This document shows positions 9,832 to 18,925 of a stretch of 64,000 bases of DNA, one piece after another. The position numbers were made by a program, and so were the translations under genes. Source of the stretch: Stenotrophomonas rhizophila (GTDB taxonomy: Bacteria; Pseudomonadota; Gammaproteobacteria; Xanthomonadales; Xanthomonadaceae); NCBI RefSeq assembly GCF_000661955.1, contig NZ_CP007597.1, forward strand, positions 1,605,605-1,669,604, read 5' to 3'. How positions within the stretch are numbered: the stretch's first letter is position 1; each line of letters opens with the position of its first letter. The notes below the pieces were generated by a model. That model did not search any database. It saw only the letters and a program-made list of their open reading frames with translations, and was not told the origin of the DNA.

Positions 9832-10980
9832 ATGAGCCCGACCGTGCAATCGCCGTTTCCCGAACAGACCCTGCCGCCGTGGAAGCGCGCCGTGCTCAAG
9901 GTCGGCAGCAGCCTGCTCGCCGCCGACGGCGGTGGGCTGTCACCGCGCCATGCGCTGGGCCTGGCCCAGTTCGTCTCGGCCAACGTGCTGGCCGGGCGCG
10001 AGGTGGTGATCGTGTCGTCCGGGGCGGTGGCCGCGGGCCGCGCGATCGTGCCGCGCGCGCTGGAGGCCGGCGCGGCGATGGCCGCCCGCCAGGCGCTGGC
10101 CGCGCTGGGCCAGGCGCAGCTGATCGGCCTGTGGCAGCGTTTCTTCGAGCGCCCGGTGGCGCAGGTGCTGCTTACCCACGACGACCTGCGCAACCGCCGC
10201 CGCTACCTCAACGCGCGCGCCACCCTCAACGAGCTGCTGCGCCTGGGCGCGTTGCCGGTGGTGAATGAAAACGACACCGTGTCGGTGGACGAGCTCAAGC
10301 TGGGCGACAACGACAACCTGGCCGCCACGGTCGCGGCACTGATCGATGCCGACGTGCTGTTCATCGCCACCGACATCGATGGCCTGTACAGCGCCGACCC
10401 GCGCCGTGACCCGCTGGCCCGCCCGATTCACGACGTGCCCGAGCTCACCGGCGAGGTGCTGGCCATGGCCGGCGGCGCCGGCAGCGGGGCCGGTACCGGC
10501 GGCATGCATACCAAGCTGGAAGCGGCGGCCAAGGCCGGGCGGGTCGGCATCGACACCTGCCTGTTCAACGGTCGCGACAGCGACGTGGTGCGTGCGCTGG
10601 CCCAGGGCCGGTTGTTCGGCACCCGCATCCACGCCGGGCAGACCCGCGTGGCCGCCCGCAAGTACTGGCTGCGGCATGCCCCGCTGGAGCCCGGCGCGAT
10701 TCTCATCGACGACGGTGCGGCCGCCGCGCTGCGCGACAAGGGCGCCTCGCTGCTGCCCGGTGGCGTGCGCGGTGCCGACGGCGATTTCCGCCGCGGCGAC
10801 ATGATTGAAGTGCGTCTGCGCGGTGAGCAGGGCGAGATGTGCCTGGCCCGCGGCGTCAGCCAGTACTCGGCCAGCGACATCCGCCGCATCGCCGGCCACC
10901 ACTCGCGCGACATCGAGAGCGTGCTCGGCTACAACTACGGCGGCAACGTCATCCACCGCGACGACCTGGTGGTGCTGTAA
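9832..10980 (+). CDS. proB: glutamate 5-kinase
   Basis: 382 residues. It phosphorylates glutamate, the first step of proline synthesis. The amino-acid kinase domain starts at VLKVGSSLLA and includes VSSGAVAAGR and NENDTVSVDELKLGDND. FIATDIDGLYSADP and GTGGMHTKLEAA are further conserved blocks. A C-terminal PUA domain occupies roughly the last 90 residues. The ATG at 9832 is preferred over an upstream in-frame ATG inside the YciI gene. ProA follows 117 bp downstream after a SMAG pair. Confidence 0.95.
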   Translation: MSPTVQSPFPEQTLPPWKRAVLKVGSSLLAADGGGLSPRHALGLAQFVSANVLAGREVVIVSSGAVAAGRAIVPRALEAGAAMAARQALAALGQAQLIGLWQRFFERPVAQVLLTHDDLRNRRRYLNARATLNELLRLGALPVVNENDTVSVDELKLGDNDNLAATVAALIDADVLFIATDIDGLYSADPRRDPLARPIHDVPELTGEVLAMAGGAGSGAGTGGMHTKLEAAAKAGRVGIDTCLFNGRDSDVVRALAQGRLFGTRIHAGQTRVAARKYWLRHAPLEPGAILIDDGAAAALRDKGASLLPGGVRGADGDFRRGDMIEVRLRGEQGEMCLARGVSQYSASDIRRIAGHHSRDIESVLGYNYGGNVIHRDDLVVL

Positions 10981-10998
10981 AGCGTAAGAACATCCACG

Positions 10999-11073
10999 GT
11001 GGCGCCACGCCCTGCGTGGCTGCGCAGCCTGGGCCCGTTCGACATCCCGCAGCCACGCATGGCGTGGCGCTAC
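10999..11073. repeat. SMAG-type repeat pair between proB and proA
   Basis: GTGGCGCCACGC-type hairpin at 10999-11021 and an inverted partner at 11051-11073 (AGCCACGC/GCGTGGCG). The arms carry a few mismatches, so this pair is more decayed than the others. Confidence 0.7.
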
Positions 11074-11097
11074 CCTGCATCTTCAGAGGATATTGAG

Positions 11098-12357
11098 ATG
11101 GTTGCCAGCTCCCCCTCCGACATCCGCGCCCAGGCGCTGGCCTGCCGCACCGCGGCGCAGCAGGTGGCGCAGTTGTCGTCCAGCGCCAAGACTGCGCTGC
11201 TGGACGCCATGGCGGCCGCGCTGGAAGACGATGCCGCGCTCATCCTGGACGCCAACGCGCGCGACCTGGCCGCCGCGCGCGACAAAGGCACCGGCAGCGC
11301 CATGCTGGACCGCCTGGCGCTGGACGCCACGCGCCTGGCCGGCATCGCCTCGGCCCTGCGCGACGTGGCCGCGCTGCCCGATCCGGTGGGCGTGGTCACC
11401 CGCGACGACGTGCGCCCCAACGGCATCCGCGTGCAGAAGGTGCGCGTGCCGCTGGGCGTGATCGTGATGATCTACGAAGCCCGCCCGAACGTGACCGCCG
11501 ACGCCGCTGCACTGTGCATCAAGGCCGGCAACGGGGTGATCCTGCGCGGTGGCTCGGAGGCGATCCACTCCAACACCGCCATTGCCGCCGCGCTCAAGCG
11601 TGCGCTGCGCGAGGCGGGCGTGGCCGAGGCGGCATTGACGCTGGTCGAGGACCTGCGCCGCGAGACCATGCTGGAACTGCTGCAGCTCAACGACCTGGTC
11701 GACCTGGCGATCCCGCGCGGCGGCGAAGGTTTGATCCGCTTCGTGGCCGAACATGCGCGGGTGCCGGTGATCAAGCATTACAAGGGCGTGTGCCACCTGT
11801 ACGTGGACCGCGCCGCCCATCTTGAGCGGGCGCTGGCGTTGCTGGTTGACGGCAAGTGCAGCCGGCCGTCGGCGTGCAATTCGCTGGAAACGCTGCTGGT
11901 GCATGCCGATGTGGCCGCGACCTTCCTGCCGTTGGCGGGGCAGGCGCTGCGCGAACGTGGCGTGGTGGTGCGGGCCGATGACCGCGCGCGGCAGTGGCTG
12001 GACGATGCGCAGCCGGCCACCGACGCCGATTACGCGGCCGAGTACCTGGACCTGATCATTGCGGTGCGCGTGGTCGATGACCTCGATCAGGCGCTGGCGC
12101 ATATCCAGCAGTACAGCTCGGACCACACCGAGGTGATCGCCACCGAAGATGCGCAGGCGGCCGAGCAGTTCGTGCACGCCTTGCGTTCGGCGGTGGTGAT
12201 GGTGAACGCGTCGTCGCGGTTCTCCGACGGCGGCGAACTGGGCCTGGGCGCGGAGATCGGCATTTCGACCACGCGCCTGCATGCGTACGGCCCGATGGGG
12301 TTGGACGCGCTGACGGTGGAGCGGTTCGTGGTGCGCGGGGAAGGGCAGACGCGGTAG
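11098..12357 (+). CDS. proA: gamma-glutamyl phosphate reductase
   Basis: 419 residues, normal family length. It reduces glutamyl phosphate to glutamate semialdehyde. Conserved blocks are [36 protein letters not shown], and the catalytic cysteine region [34 protein letters not shown] lies near the C-terminus. The ATG at 11098 follows a good AGAGGA ribosome site; the open frame further upstream runs through repeat DNA. Downstream, the transcript enters the repeat module at 12376-12554 in sense. Confidence 0.96.
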   Translation: MVASSPSDIRAQALACRTAAQQVAQLSSSAKTALLDAMAAALEDDAALILDANARDLAAARDKGTGSAMLDRLALDATRLAGIASALRDVAALPDPVGVVTRDDVRPNGIRVQKVRVPLGVIVMIYEARPNVTADAAALCIKAGNGVILRGGSEAIHSNTAIAAALKRALREAGVAEAALTLVEDLRRETMLELLQLNDLVDLAIPRGGEGLIRFVAEHARVPVIKHYKGVCHLYVDRAAHLERALALLVDGKCSRPSACNSLETLLVHADVAATFLPLAGQALRERGVVVRADDRARQWLDDAQPATDADYAAEYLDLIIAVRVVDDLDQALAHIQQYSSDHTEVIATEDAQAAEQFVHALRSAVVMVNASSRFSDGGELGLGAEIGISTTRLHAYGPMGLDALTVERFVVRGEGQTR

Positions 12358-12375
12358 AGGGTTGTTTGTTTGTTT

Positions 12376-12554
12376 GCAGGGCTGCCGCCCTGCACCCGCT
12401 ATAAGCCACGGCAACGGCAACGGCAACGTCAGAAGCGGGCTATCCGTGGGATGGCGGGGTGGGTCCGGTTGCGGGGGACGCCGTAAACCCGTCCTTGGGG
12501 GCTTGGCCGCGGCATCCATGCCGCGGACACCCCCGCAACCGGACCCACCCCGCC
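12376..12554 (+). repeat. structured intergenic module, copy 1 (sense to proA)
   Basis: In order: a GCAGGGC/GCCCTGC hairpin (12376-12393), a GGCAAC hexamer run ending GCAACGTC (12423-12430), then a perfect 25-bp inverted repeat (12453-12477 and 12530-12554). The inverted repeat encloses a core with ACGCCGTAAACCCGTCC (12478-12494) and an inner hairpin with CATCCATG at its tip (12507-12526). A diverged copy lies inverted at 12717-12916. Short ORFs inside it look spurious. Confidence 0.8.
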
Positions 12555-12600
12555 TTCGACAGATTCCCGTGGCTGACAGTAGAGCCACGGCGTGCGTGGA

Positions 12601-12668
12601 CGATTTTCGATTTCAATTTGAATTATTCGATTCGAATTAATCGATATCGATATTGATCGGATCTGATT
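12601..12668. other. AT-rich palindrome-rich spacer between the two modules
   Basis: A 68-base AT-rich island in a GC-rich genome. It contains TTCGAA, ATTAAT and two ATCGAT palindromes. It lies near the symmetry centre of the intergenic region and has no ORF. A SMAG-like remnant (GTAGAGCCACGG) sits just before it at 12579. Confidence 0.6.
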
Positions 12669-12716
12669 CCCGCATGCCATGGCTCCACCAACCGTCACCA
12701 GGAAACTGTCGGGGGT

Positions 12717-12916
12717 GGGGCGGTGTGGGTGGGCAGGACCGTTGGCGCCATGGATGGCGCCGCCGAGCCCCCATGGACGGGTTTACGGCGTGTCCTGCCC
12801 ACCCACACCGCCCCGCCCAACCAGCAGAAATCCAGAGCCGCTTCAGCCGTTGACGTTGCTCTGGCTCCGGCTCCGGCTCTGGCCTTCGCTTCGGCAGGTG
12901 CAGGGCGCAGCCCTGC
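12717..12916 (-). repeat. structured intergenic module, copy 2 (sense to pgaD)
   Basis: Read on the minus strand it has the same order as copy 1: a GCAGGGC/GCCCTGC hairpin (12916-12900), a GCC-rich hexamer run ending GCAACGTC (12859-12852), then a perfect 23-bp inverted repeat (12792-12814 with 12717-12739). The core repeats ACGCCGTAAACCCGTCC and an inner hairpin capped by CATCCATG. Arm and inner-stem sequences differ from copy 1, yet remain fully paired. Confidence 0.8.
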
Positions 12917-12927
12917 CGCCACCCCTC

Positions 12928-13398
12928 CTACAGCAGCTGGTGGGTCACGCCCACCGGCCTCGCGTGATCGTCCATATGCAACGTAACCGCCTTCCCGCTG
13001 GCCAGTTGCGCGGCCAGTTCCGGGCTGGCGCCCAGGTCGCGGGCGATCTCCTCGCGGGTGGTGTCCTCATGCGGAGCGCGGCGCTCCTTGCCGGCAAACC
13101 GCATGCGGTTGTATTCGGCCCAGGCGATCAGCAGCACCGCCGTGCAGACCAGCATCACCGGCAGCGCGAAGATGATGAACGGGTCGATGGCCTGCTTGTA
13201 CTCGTACAGTTGCAGCCAGGCCATGCGGCCGCCGAGCAGCCAGGAAATCAACGTCACCAACGGCGCCCACAGGTAGAAGTAGAACCCCCAGAAGGCCAGG
13301 GTCACAAACCCCCAGGCGGTGCGCTGCAGACGCGGCTGCTGGCGCGGTTTCTGGATCAGGCGCGAGTCGAAACGGCGGGTGGATTTGACAGTGTTCAT
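12928..13398 (-). CDS. pgaD: PNAG synthesis accessory protein PgaD
   Basis: 156 residues. Two hydrophobic segments lie near residues 26-50 and 75-95, and the remainder is cytoplasmic and charged. This matches PgaD, the small inner-membrane partner that with PgaC forms the c-di-GMP-responsive poly-beta-1,6-GlcNAc synthase. The start ATG overlaps the pgaC stop codon (ATGA), so the two are co-translated. It is the last gene of the pga operon; its transcript runs into repeat module copy 2. Confidence 0.88.
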   Translation of the reverse strand: MNTVKSTRRFDSRLIQKPRQQPRLQRTAWGFVTLAFWGFYFYLWAPLVTLISWLLGGRMAWLQLYEYKQAIDPFIIFALPVMLVCTAVLLIAWAEYNRMRFAGKERRAPHEDTTREEIARDLGASPELAAQLASGKAVTLHMDDHARPVGVTHQLL

Positions 13399-14642
13399 CG
13401 GATACCCCGGTCGGGACTGACCCAGACCGCCCGCTTGCCACGACGCTTGAGCAGCGTCTTCGGCAGGGCCACCAGGGTCGTGAACAGGCTGATGAGCCAG
13501 TACGCCATCGGGTACCAGATCACCCAGAAGTAGTTGCGTCCAATGTGGGTTTCGTAACGGCGGTCGATGATCAGGCTGCTGGCGAACTGCAGCAGGCACA
13601 CCAGCGCCAGGATCACCCCGTGCCATTGCGGCAGCAGCGTGGCGATGTACAGGTCCTGCGGCAGGGGCATGAACTTGCCCAATGCCCAGAGCACGATGAT
13701 GGCCAGCATCGTGTAGGCCCACAGCACGCTCAGCAGGTATTCCAGCAGTACGCCCCACATGCGGCGCTTGCGCCAGTGGAACAGCGAGCTGCCATGCCGC
13801 AGCATCACTTCCACGCCGCCCTGGGCCCAGCGCAGGCGCTGCCGCCACAGGCCCTTCAGCGTTTCCGGCATCAGGATGAAGCACAGCGCGTTGGGTTCGT
13901 AGCGGATGTCCCAGTGGTCCAGCTGCAGGCGCCAGCTGATGTCGATGTCTTCGGTCACCATGTCATCGGCCCAGTAGCCGATACGGTGCAGCGCGGTGCG
14001 GCGGAACGCGGCGATCACCCCGGAGATGGTGAAGATGCGCCCATACACACGCTGGGCTCGCTTGATCATGCCGATGATCGAAGAGAACTCGGCCACCTGC
14101 AGGCGGCCCAGCAGGGTGGACCGGTTGCGGATGCGCGGGTTGCCGGTCACCGCGCCCACGCGCGGGCCACTGGTCAGGTGCCAGACCATCCAGTGGGTGG
14201 CGTACTCCTCCAGCATCGCATCGCCATCAATGCACACCAGGTACTCCGAGCGTGCCGCCAGTGCGCCCATGCGCAGCGCATTGGCCTTGCCCAGGTTGCG
14301 GTCCAGGTGCACCACGCGCAGCCGCGGATGCAGCGCGGCCATCGCGTCCAGGCGGGCGCCGGTGTCGTCGCTGCTGCCATCGTTGATGGCAATCACTTCG
14401 AAGTCCGGGTAGTTCTGGCGCAGCGCCGAGCCAAGCGTGTCGGTCAGGTTGTCCGCTTCGTTGTGGCACGGGATCAGGATCGACGCGAACGGGTAGCTTT
14501 CCATCGGCGGCGGATCGTTGCGATCGCGCGCCTTTCGCTCACGTCGGAAGAAGTAGTACAGGCCGCCGGACATCCAGAAGAACGCCATCACCATCGGATA
14601 GAAGAAGGCGAACTGGAACAGCGCGAACAGGAAGGGATGCAT
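13395..14642 (-). CDS. pgaC: poly-beta-1,6-N-acetylglucosamine synthase PgaC
   Basis: 415 residues. This is a GT2 processive synthase of the inner membrane. N-terminal membrane segments lie around residues 5-32. Catalytic motifs are NDGSSDD (87-93), DGD (139-141), TED (230-232) and QRLRW (268-272). Several C-terminal membrane segments lie between about 300 and 400. It polymerises UDP-GlcNAc while exporting the chain. It starts seven bases after the pgaB stop codon and is co-translated with pgaD. Confidence 0.95.
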   Translation of the reverse strand: MHPFLFALFQFAFFYPMVMAFFWMSGGLYYFFRRERKARDRNDPPPMESYPFASILIPCHNEADNLTDTLGSALRQNYPDFEVIAINDGSSDDTGARLDAMAALHPRLRVVHLDRNLGKANALRMGALAARSEYLVCIDGDAMLEEYATHWMVWHLTSGPRVGAVTGNPRIRNRSTLLGRLQVAEFSSIIGMIKRAQRVYGRIFTISGVIAAFRRTALHRIGYWADDMVTEDIDISWRLQLDHWDIRYEPNALCFILMPETLKGLWRQRLRWAQGGVEVMLRHGSSLFHWRKRRMWGVLLEYLLSVLWAYTMLAIIVLWALGKFMPLPQDLYIATLLPQWHGVILALVCLLQFASSLIIDRRYETHIGRNYFWVIWYPMAYWLISLFTTLVALPKTLLKRRGKRAVWVSPDRGIR

Positions 14643-14649
14643 GGCAGCC

Positions 14650-16557
14650 TCACTTTTCCTCGTACGGGAAGCTGCGCGAGGACATCGCCGCGCGCGCATC
14701 GTAAGTGGACGGACGGCCGGCGATGAAGTCGTCGGGGTACCAGGCGAAATGACGCACGCCCTGCGCCTGCAGGCGACGGATCTGCGCACGCAGGCGCTCA
14801 CCGGGAATCGGTTTCTGGGTACGCCAGTCCACCGTCTGCAGTTCGAACATGGTCTGGGACAGCTGCGGGTCGTGTGCACGCACCGCCACCACCAGCTTGT
14901 CCAGCCATTTTTCCGGGTTGCGGCTGCCTTCCATCCACGGCATCGCCATCAACGCGGTGTGGTCGTAGGCCTTGTTGAACAGGTCCAGGCGCTGGGCGAA
15001 CCAGCGGGCGCTCTGCGGCTGCAGCACCGGCTGCGCGTACAGGTTGCGCACGGTGGCCAGCTTGGGCCGCCAGCGCTGCGCGGCGGTGCGCAGCTCCAGG
15101 GTGAAGTCGATCAGTGCCTGGGTCCGCGCGCCGTCGTCGCCTTCGGGCGGCAGCTGGCTCAGCTCGGTATCGCGCAGGTAGGCATCGTCGTGGAACAGCA
15201 GCCCCTCGAAGTAGGAGTTGATCGCCAGGTCTTCGTAGATGTCATCGATGATCCGGCGCACCTTCGGGTTGGTGAAGTCCAGCCGGAAGATGCCATCGCG
15301 CTCGGGGCTCTCGATCGCCAGCGCGGTGCGGATGGCCGGGTCCTTGAGCTCGTAACCCAGCACCGGCAGCCACGCGAACACCTTCACCCCGGCACGCGTC
15401 TTGAGCTGCCACGCCACGCGGTTGAACAGGTCCGCGCGCATCGGCAGGTGCCGGTTGGGGAAGTACAGCGCGTCGGCCGAGCCGTTGCCGTCCGGGTCGG
15501 CGAAGGCCTGCAGGAACACGTGGGTGGGGCCGATCTTCTTGACCCGCTCGATCAGCGCATCCAGGTTCTTGGCCAGCTGTGCCGGGTCGGCGTCGTACAC
15601 CGCGTCCAGGTCGATCTGCAGGGCGCGCATGCCGTCGCGTTCGACGTCGCGGCGCAGTTCGTAGGCCAGCTGGATCACGGTCGGGTTGTTGGTCACCAGC
15701 AAGCGGGCCAGGCCGTGCAGGTCACGTGTCACCGGCGTGCTGCGGCCTTCCAGGTCGAAGGACACCGGCATGCCGAGCTGCTCGGCGATGTCGTTGCTCA
15801 GTGCGTTGTAGGCGGCATACGGCCACACGATCGCCTTGGGCGACACGCCCACGTTCTTCTGGATGCGGTCCACGCTCAGCTGCAGGTCCGCACGCAGGCG
15901 GGCTTCGTACTGGGCCGCGGTTTCGTAGCGTTTGGCGGTCGGGTCGTAGATGCGGGTGATCACCGCCGGGGTGGAGTTGCCCTGCGGGTTGGACTGCACG
16001 CCGTGGTGCAGGTTGTCGGTGTGGCTGGCCAGTTCGATCAGCCCGCTCTTCTGCATCTCGCGCAGTTGTTCCCAGGTCAGGAAATCGTCGCGGGTGAAGG
16101 GCCGGTAGCCGTAGTCGATCTGGCGGCCGGCGGGCATGTCCACGTAGTCGGTGATCACCGCCACCAGTGCCGGGTAGTTGTAGGCGCGCAGCAGCGGGAA
16201 CACCTTGCTGTACACACTGCGCAGGCCGTCATCGAAGGTCAGCAGGACCGGTTTGGGCGGCAGCGGGGTGCCGCCCTTCGAGGCGGTGATCAGCTGCGAC
16301 AGCGACACCGGGTGGTAGCCGTGCGCGGACAGCCAGTCCAGGTGCGCGGCGAAGTTCTGGGTGCTGACCGCATAGGCGTCCAGGTCGCTGGTGGTGGCCA
16401 CGTCATCGCGGATGTCGTGGTAGCTGAGCACCAGCAGGCCGTTGTCGGCCGCGTCCAGCACGGCCGCTGACGGCGGCTGCGCGTGCGCGGGAACGACCAC
16501 GGCCAGCAACGCCAGCAGCAGGCCCAGGGTCCAGCGTTTCAGATCCATATGGTCCAT
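14650..16557 (-). CDS. pgaB: poly-beta-1,6-GlcNAc N-deacetylase PgaB
   Basis: 635 residues. A signal peptide ends near AHAQ (residue 27). The NodB-type deacetylase domain has TFDDG (107-111) and the histidine motif SHTDNLHHG (178-186). The C-terminal half corresponds to the PgaB glycoside-hydrolase-like domain. It partly deacetylates PNAG in the periplasm so it can be exported. The start at 16557 lies behind GGGGAGAATGAG, and the pgaA stop codon is inside that site. Unlike E. coli PgaB there is no lipobox cysteine after the signal peptide, so it is probably soluble in the periplasm. Confidence 0.93.
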   Translation of the reverse strand: MDHMDLKRWTLGLLLALLAVVVPAHAQPPSAAVLDAADNGLLVLSYHDIRDDVATTSDLDAYAVSTQNFAAHLDWLSAHGYHPVSLSQLITASKGGTPLPPKPVLLTFDDGLRSVYSKVFPLLRAYNYPALVAVITDYVDMPAGRQIDYGYRPFTRDDFLTWEQLREMQKSGLIELASHTDNLHHGVQSNPQGNSTPAVITRIYDPTAKRYETAAQYEARLRADLQLSVDRIQKNVGVSPKAIVWPYAAYNALSNDIAEQLGMPVSFDLEGRSTPVTRDLHGLARLLVTNNPTVIQLAYELRRDVERDGMRALQIDLDAVYDADPAQLAKNLDALIERVKKIGPTHVFLQAFADPDGNGSADALYFPNRHLPMRADLFNRVAWQLKTRAGVKVFAWLPVLGYELKDPAIRTALAIESPERDGIFRLDFTNPKVRRIIDDIYEDLAINSYFEGLLFHDDAYLRDTELSQLPPEGDDGARTQALIDFTLELRTAAQRWRPKLATVRNLYAQPVLQPQSARWFAQRLDLFNKAYDHTALMAMPWMEGSRNPEKWLDKLVVAVRAHDPQLSQTMFELQTVDWRTQKPIPGERLRAQIRRLQAQGVRHFAWYPDDFIAGRPSTYDARAAMSSRSFPYEEK

Positions 16558-16558
16558 C

Positions 16559-18592
16559 TCATTCTCCCCAGCGCAGGCCGACATCCAGGCCGACGTGTCG
16601 TTCGCGTTGTCCGTCGTAGACCGGTCGCGACCAGCTCACGCCGTACTCGAAAATCCGGCCTTCGCCGATCTGCCATTCGTGGCGGTACTCGGCCGACGGC
16701 ACGAGCGCGCTGCCAAAGCCCTGCTGCCAGTACTGGCCCACCGACACCGTCAGGCGGTGCCGGAAGTGGCGCTCGTAGTGGCGCCACAGCTGCTGGTCCA
16801 CGCGCAGGCCCAGTTCCACCGAATGGTCCTCGGACGGGTTGAAGTAGGGCACGTCGTCGCGGCTGCCCTGGCTGGCGTAGATGCTGCCCAGGCCGTCCAG
16901 GATCAGCGTGGGGCGGGTCAGCAGGCGCTGCTCGATGGCGGTGGTGACGGTATCGCGGCGGTTGCCGTCGTCGTAGCGGAACTGGCTGGCGCCGATGCTC
17001 CAGTGGGTGCGTTCGTTGCGGCGGTAATCCGCGGCGATGGCCACGCTGTCGGCAGTGATGCCCGCCACGCGCGCCTGCATCGACGCATCGGCATCGTTGC
17101 GCGCGGCGGTGACGCCCACATGCCACTGGTCGCTGAACTGCCAACCGAGGCCGGCGCTCAGGCCGGTATCGCCGATGTGGTCGTTGGCGCGGTTGACGAA
17201 GGTTTCGGCGTCGGCGCGGCCATAGCGGTAGCGCGTGCCCAGGCCCACCCGCAGCGGGTTGATGGTCTGGTCCTGGAAGTCGACGTTGCGACGGTCGGCA
17301 AAGGCCACCACGCGCCAGCGGTCGTCGAGGATCGGGGACTGCACTTCCACCCCGTAACGGCCGTCATCGTTGCCCAACGGCGACGCACCGCCGCCGCCGG
17401 AACTGCGCCCGCCCTCGGCGTACGCATGCAGCTGCCAGCCGCGGTGGGCGCGCCAGCTGCGGTCCAGGCGCTGCACCGACGGCTGGCCGGGGTAGCGCTC
17501 CAGCAGGGTGTCGCGGATCGGGCGGGCGAGGTCGTCGCGCTGCAGCTCCACGTAGGCGTCGTACTGGCCCAGGCGGGCCGGTACGTCGCGCGGGTCCAGC
17601 GTGTTGGCCATGCTGTAGCGCTCCAGCGCCCGGCGTGGCCAACCGCGCATCAGGTAGACGTTGCCCAGCGAGGATTGCGTGCCGGTGTTGCCCGGGCCGA
17701 TGTCGACCATCTTCTCCAGGTCGCGCTGGGCGGTGGGCAGGTCGCCGCTGTAGGCGCGCACCATGGCCAGGTTGAGGTCGGCTTCGTAACGCGGCCAGTT
17801 GGCGTGCGGGGCCTTGGCGCCGTTGGTCCAGCGCCATGCGGGCTCGTCGGCCTGCCACTTGGTGAGCAGCGCGATGGCGGTGTTGGCCTGTTCGCTTTCC
17901 AGGTAGGCGTAGGCCAGCTCGGAGCGCACCTGCGGCTGCGAGGGGTCGGCCTTCATGGCCGCCTCGAGCACGGGAATGGCTTCCTGCGGGTGCTGGGTGG
18001 CCATCAGCGAATCGCCGATCGGGGCCATCAGGTAGTTCGGCACCGGATGGCCGTCGGCCAACAGGCTGCGGTACTCGTCGCGGACCTGCGTGTGCCGGCC
18101 CAGCCGGTTGAGCAGGATCAGGCGGTCGTAGCGGATGCGCAGCGGCGCGGCCTGCACGCTGCTGCCGTCGCGGTCGAGGTACTGCTGCATCTGCGCCAGG
18201 GCGCCTTCGGCTTCGTCCAGGCGGGTGTCTTCGCTGGCCCCGTAGGCCAGGCTCCAGCCCACCAGCTTGGCCAGGTAGTTGGCCTCGAAGCGCTGCTTCT
18301 GGCCATCATCGAACAGCTGCGGGCGGGCCTGATACAGCTGCCAGGCGCGGTGTGCATTGCCGATGTCGGACAGCGTCAGCACCTGCAGCTTGTACAGCAG
18401 GGCGTCGTCGGGCGACTGCAGCTGGGCCCGCTCGATGGCGGCCAGCGCATCCAGCCATTGGGCATGGTCGCGGAATTGGCTGATCTGCCCGAGCTGATCC
18501 GCAGTCGCGGCGGCGTGTGCGCCGGTGCTGGTCAAACAGAGTGTGGCGCATGCCAGGCCGACGCAAAGCGCCAGCGGCCGATGGTTGTACAT
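16559..18592 (-). CDS. pgaA: PNAG export porin PgaA
   Basis: 677 residues. A signal peptide ends near GAHA. Residues ~30-370 are TPR-like helices (for example LGNVYLMRGWPRRALERYSMANTLDP), and the C-terminal ~300 residues are an alternating beta-barrel pattern ending in a strand with VGLDVGLRWGE. E. coli PgaA is somewhat longer (about 800). It exports deacetylated PNAG across the outer membrane. It is the first gene of the operon and lies 44 bp downstream of a CRP/Clp-type site. Confidence 0.92.
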   Translation of the reverse strand: MYNHRPLALCVGLACATLCLTSTGAHAAATADQLGQISQFRDHAQWLDALAAIERAQLQSPDDALLYKLQVLTLSDIGNAHRAWQLYQARPQLFDDGQKQRFEANYLAKLVGWSLAYGASEDTRLDEAEGALAQMQQYLDRDGSSVQAAPLRIRYDRLILLNRLGRHTQVRDEYRSLLADGHPVPNYLMAPIGDSLMATQHPQEAIPVLEAAMKADPSQPQVRSELAYAYLESEQANTAIALLTKWQADEPAWRWTNGAKAPHANWPRYEADLNLAMVRAYSGDLPTAQRDLEKMVDIGPGNTGTQSSLGNVYLMRGWPRRALERYSMANTLDPRDVPARLGQYDAYVELQRDDLARPIRDTLLERYPGQPSVQRLDRSWRAHRGWQLHAYAEGGRSSGGGGASPLGNDDGRYGVEVQSPILDDRWRVVAFADRRNVDFQDQTINPLRVGLGTRYRYGRADAETFVNRANDHIGDTGLSAGLGWQFSDQWHVGVTAARNDADASMQARVAGITADSVAIAADYRRNERTHWSIGASQFRYDDGNRRDTVTTAIEQRLLTRPTLILDGLGSIYASQGSRDDVPYFNPSEDHSVELGLRVDQQLWRHYERHFRHRLTVSVGQYWQQGFGSALVPSAEYRHEWQIGEGRIFEYGVSWSRPVYDGQRERHVGLDVGLRWGE

Positions 18593-18635
18593 GGAACCCC
18601 CAGTGCATCCCTTCAGAGAATATGGTGTGCAAAAA

Positions 18636-18651
18636 TGTGACGCACATCACA
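18636..18651. promoter_or_regulatory. CRP/Clp-type binding site upstream of pgaA
   Basis: TGTGA-CGCACA-TCACA is a perfect match to the TGTGA-N6-TCACA consensus recognised by CRP and its xanthomonad relative Clp. Its centre is 51 bp before the pgaA start codon. Clp responds to c-di-GMP, and PNAG synthesis is c-di-GMP dependent in other bacteria, so control by Clp is plausible. A TATTCT hexamer on the minus strand at 18622-18617 could be the -10. Confidence 0.7.
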
Positions 18652-18925
18652 TGCCAATCGTGCCTGACTGCGCAGTTGTTTACAAATCGTTAAAGCACGC
18701 GCGTCCGCATCCCGCTGTGGAGCGGGAAGAGAAACAGGATGTAACGTACTGATCGCAAAGACCGGCAGGCCGCCGCCACGGCGATGTCCCGGGGGTCGTT
18801 GCGTACTGAAGCCGTTCAGTGAAACGCGCTGGAATGCTCCAGGCCCCGACCGCCTGCCGTTGCCGGCAGGTCAATGACTGACACGCTACGTCAGCAGGCG
18901 CGCAAGCGGTGTGTAGAAGCGACGC
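18652..18925. other. intergenic region between the MFS gene and pgaA
   Basis: No gene seen. It contains a fairly AT-rich stretch with TTTACAAATCGTTAAAG near 18679-18695 and a CCTGCCG/CGGCAGG hairpin at about 18853-18870 without a T-run. The latter lies downstream of the MFS stop codon and may mark its 3' end. Confidence 0.45.

Noticed and set aside
12376..12916. Small ORFs in the proA-pgaD region (both strands)
   Set aside because: They come from the repeated structured module; related peptides on both strands are explained by the inverted copies rather than by coding.
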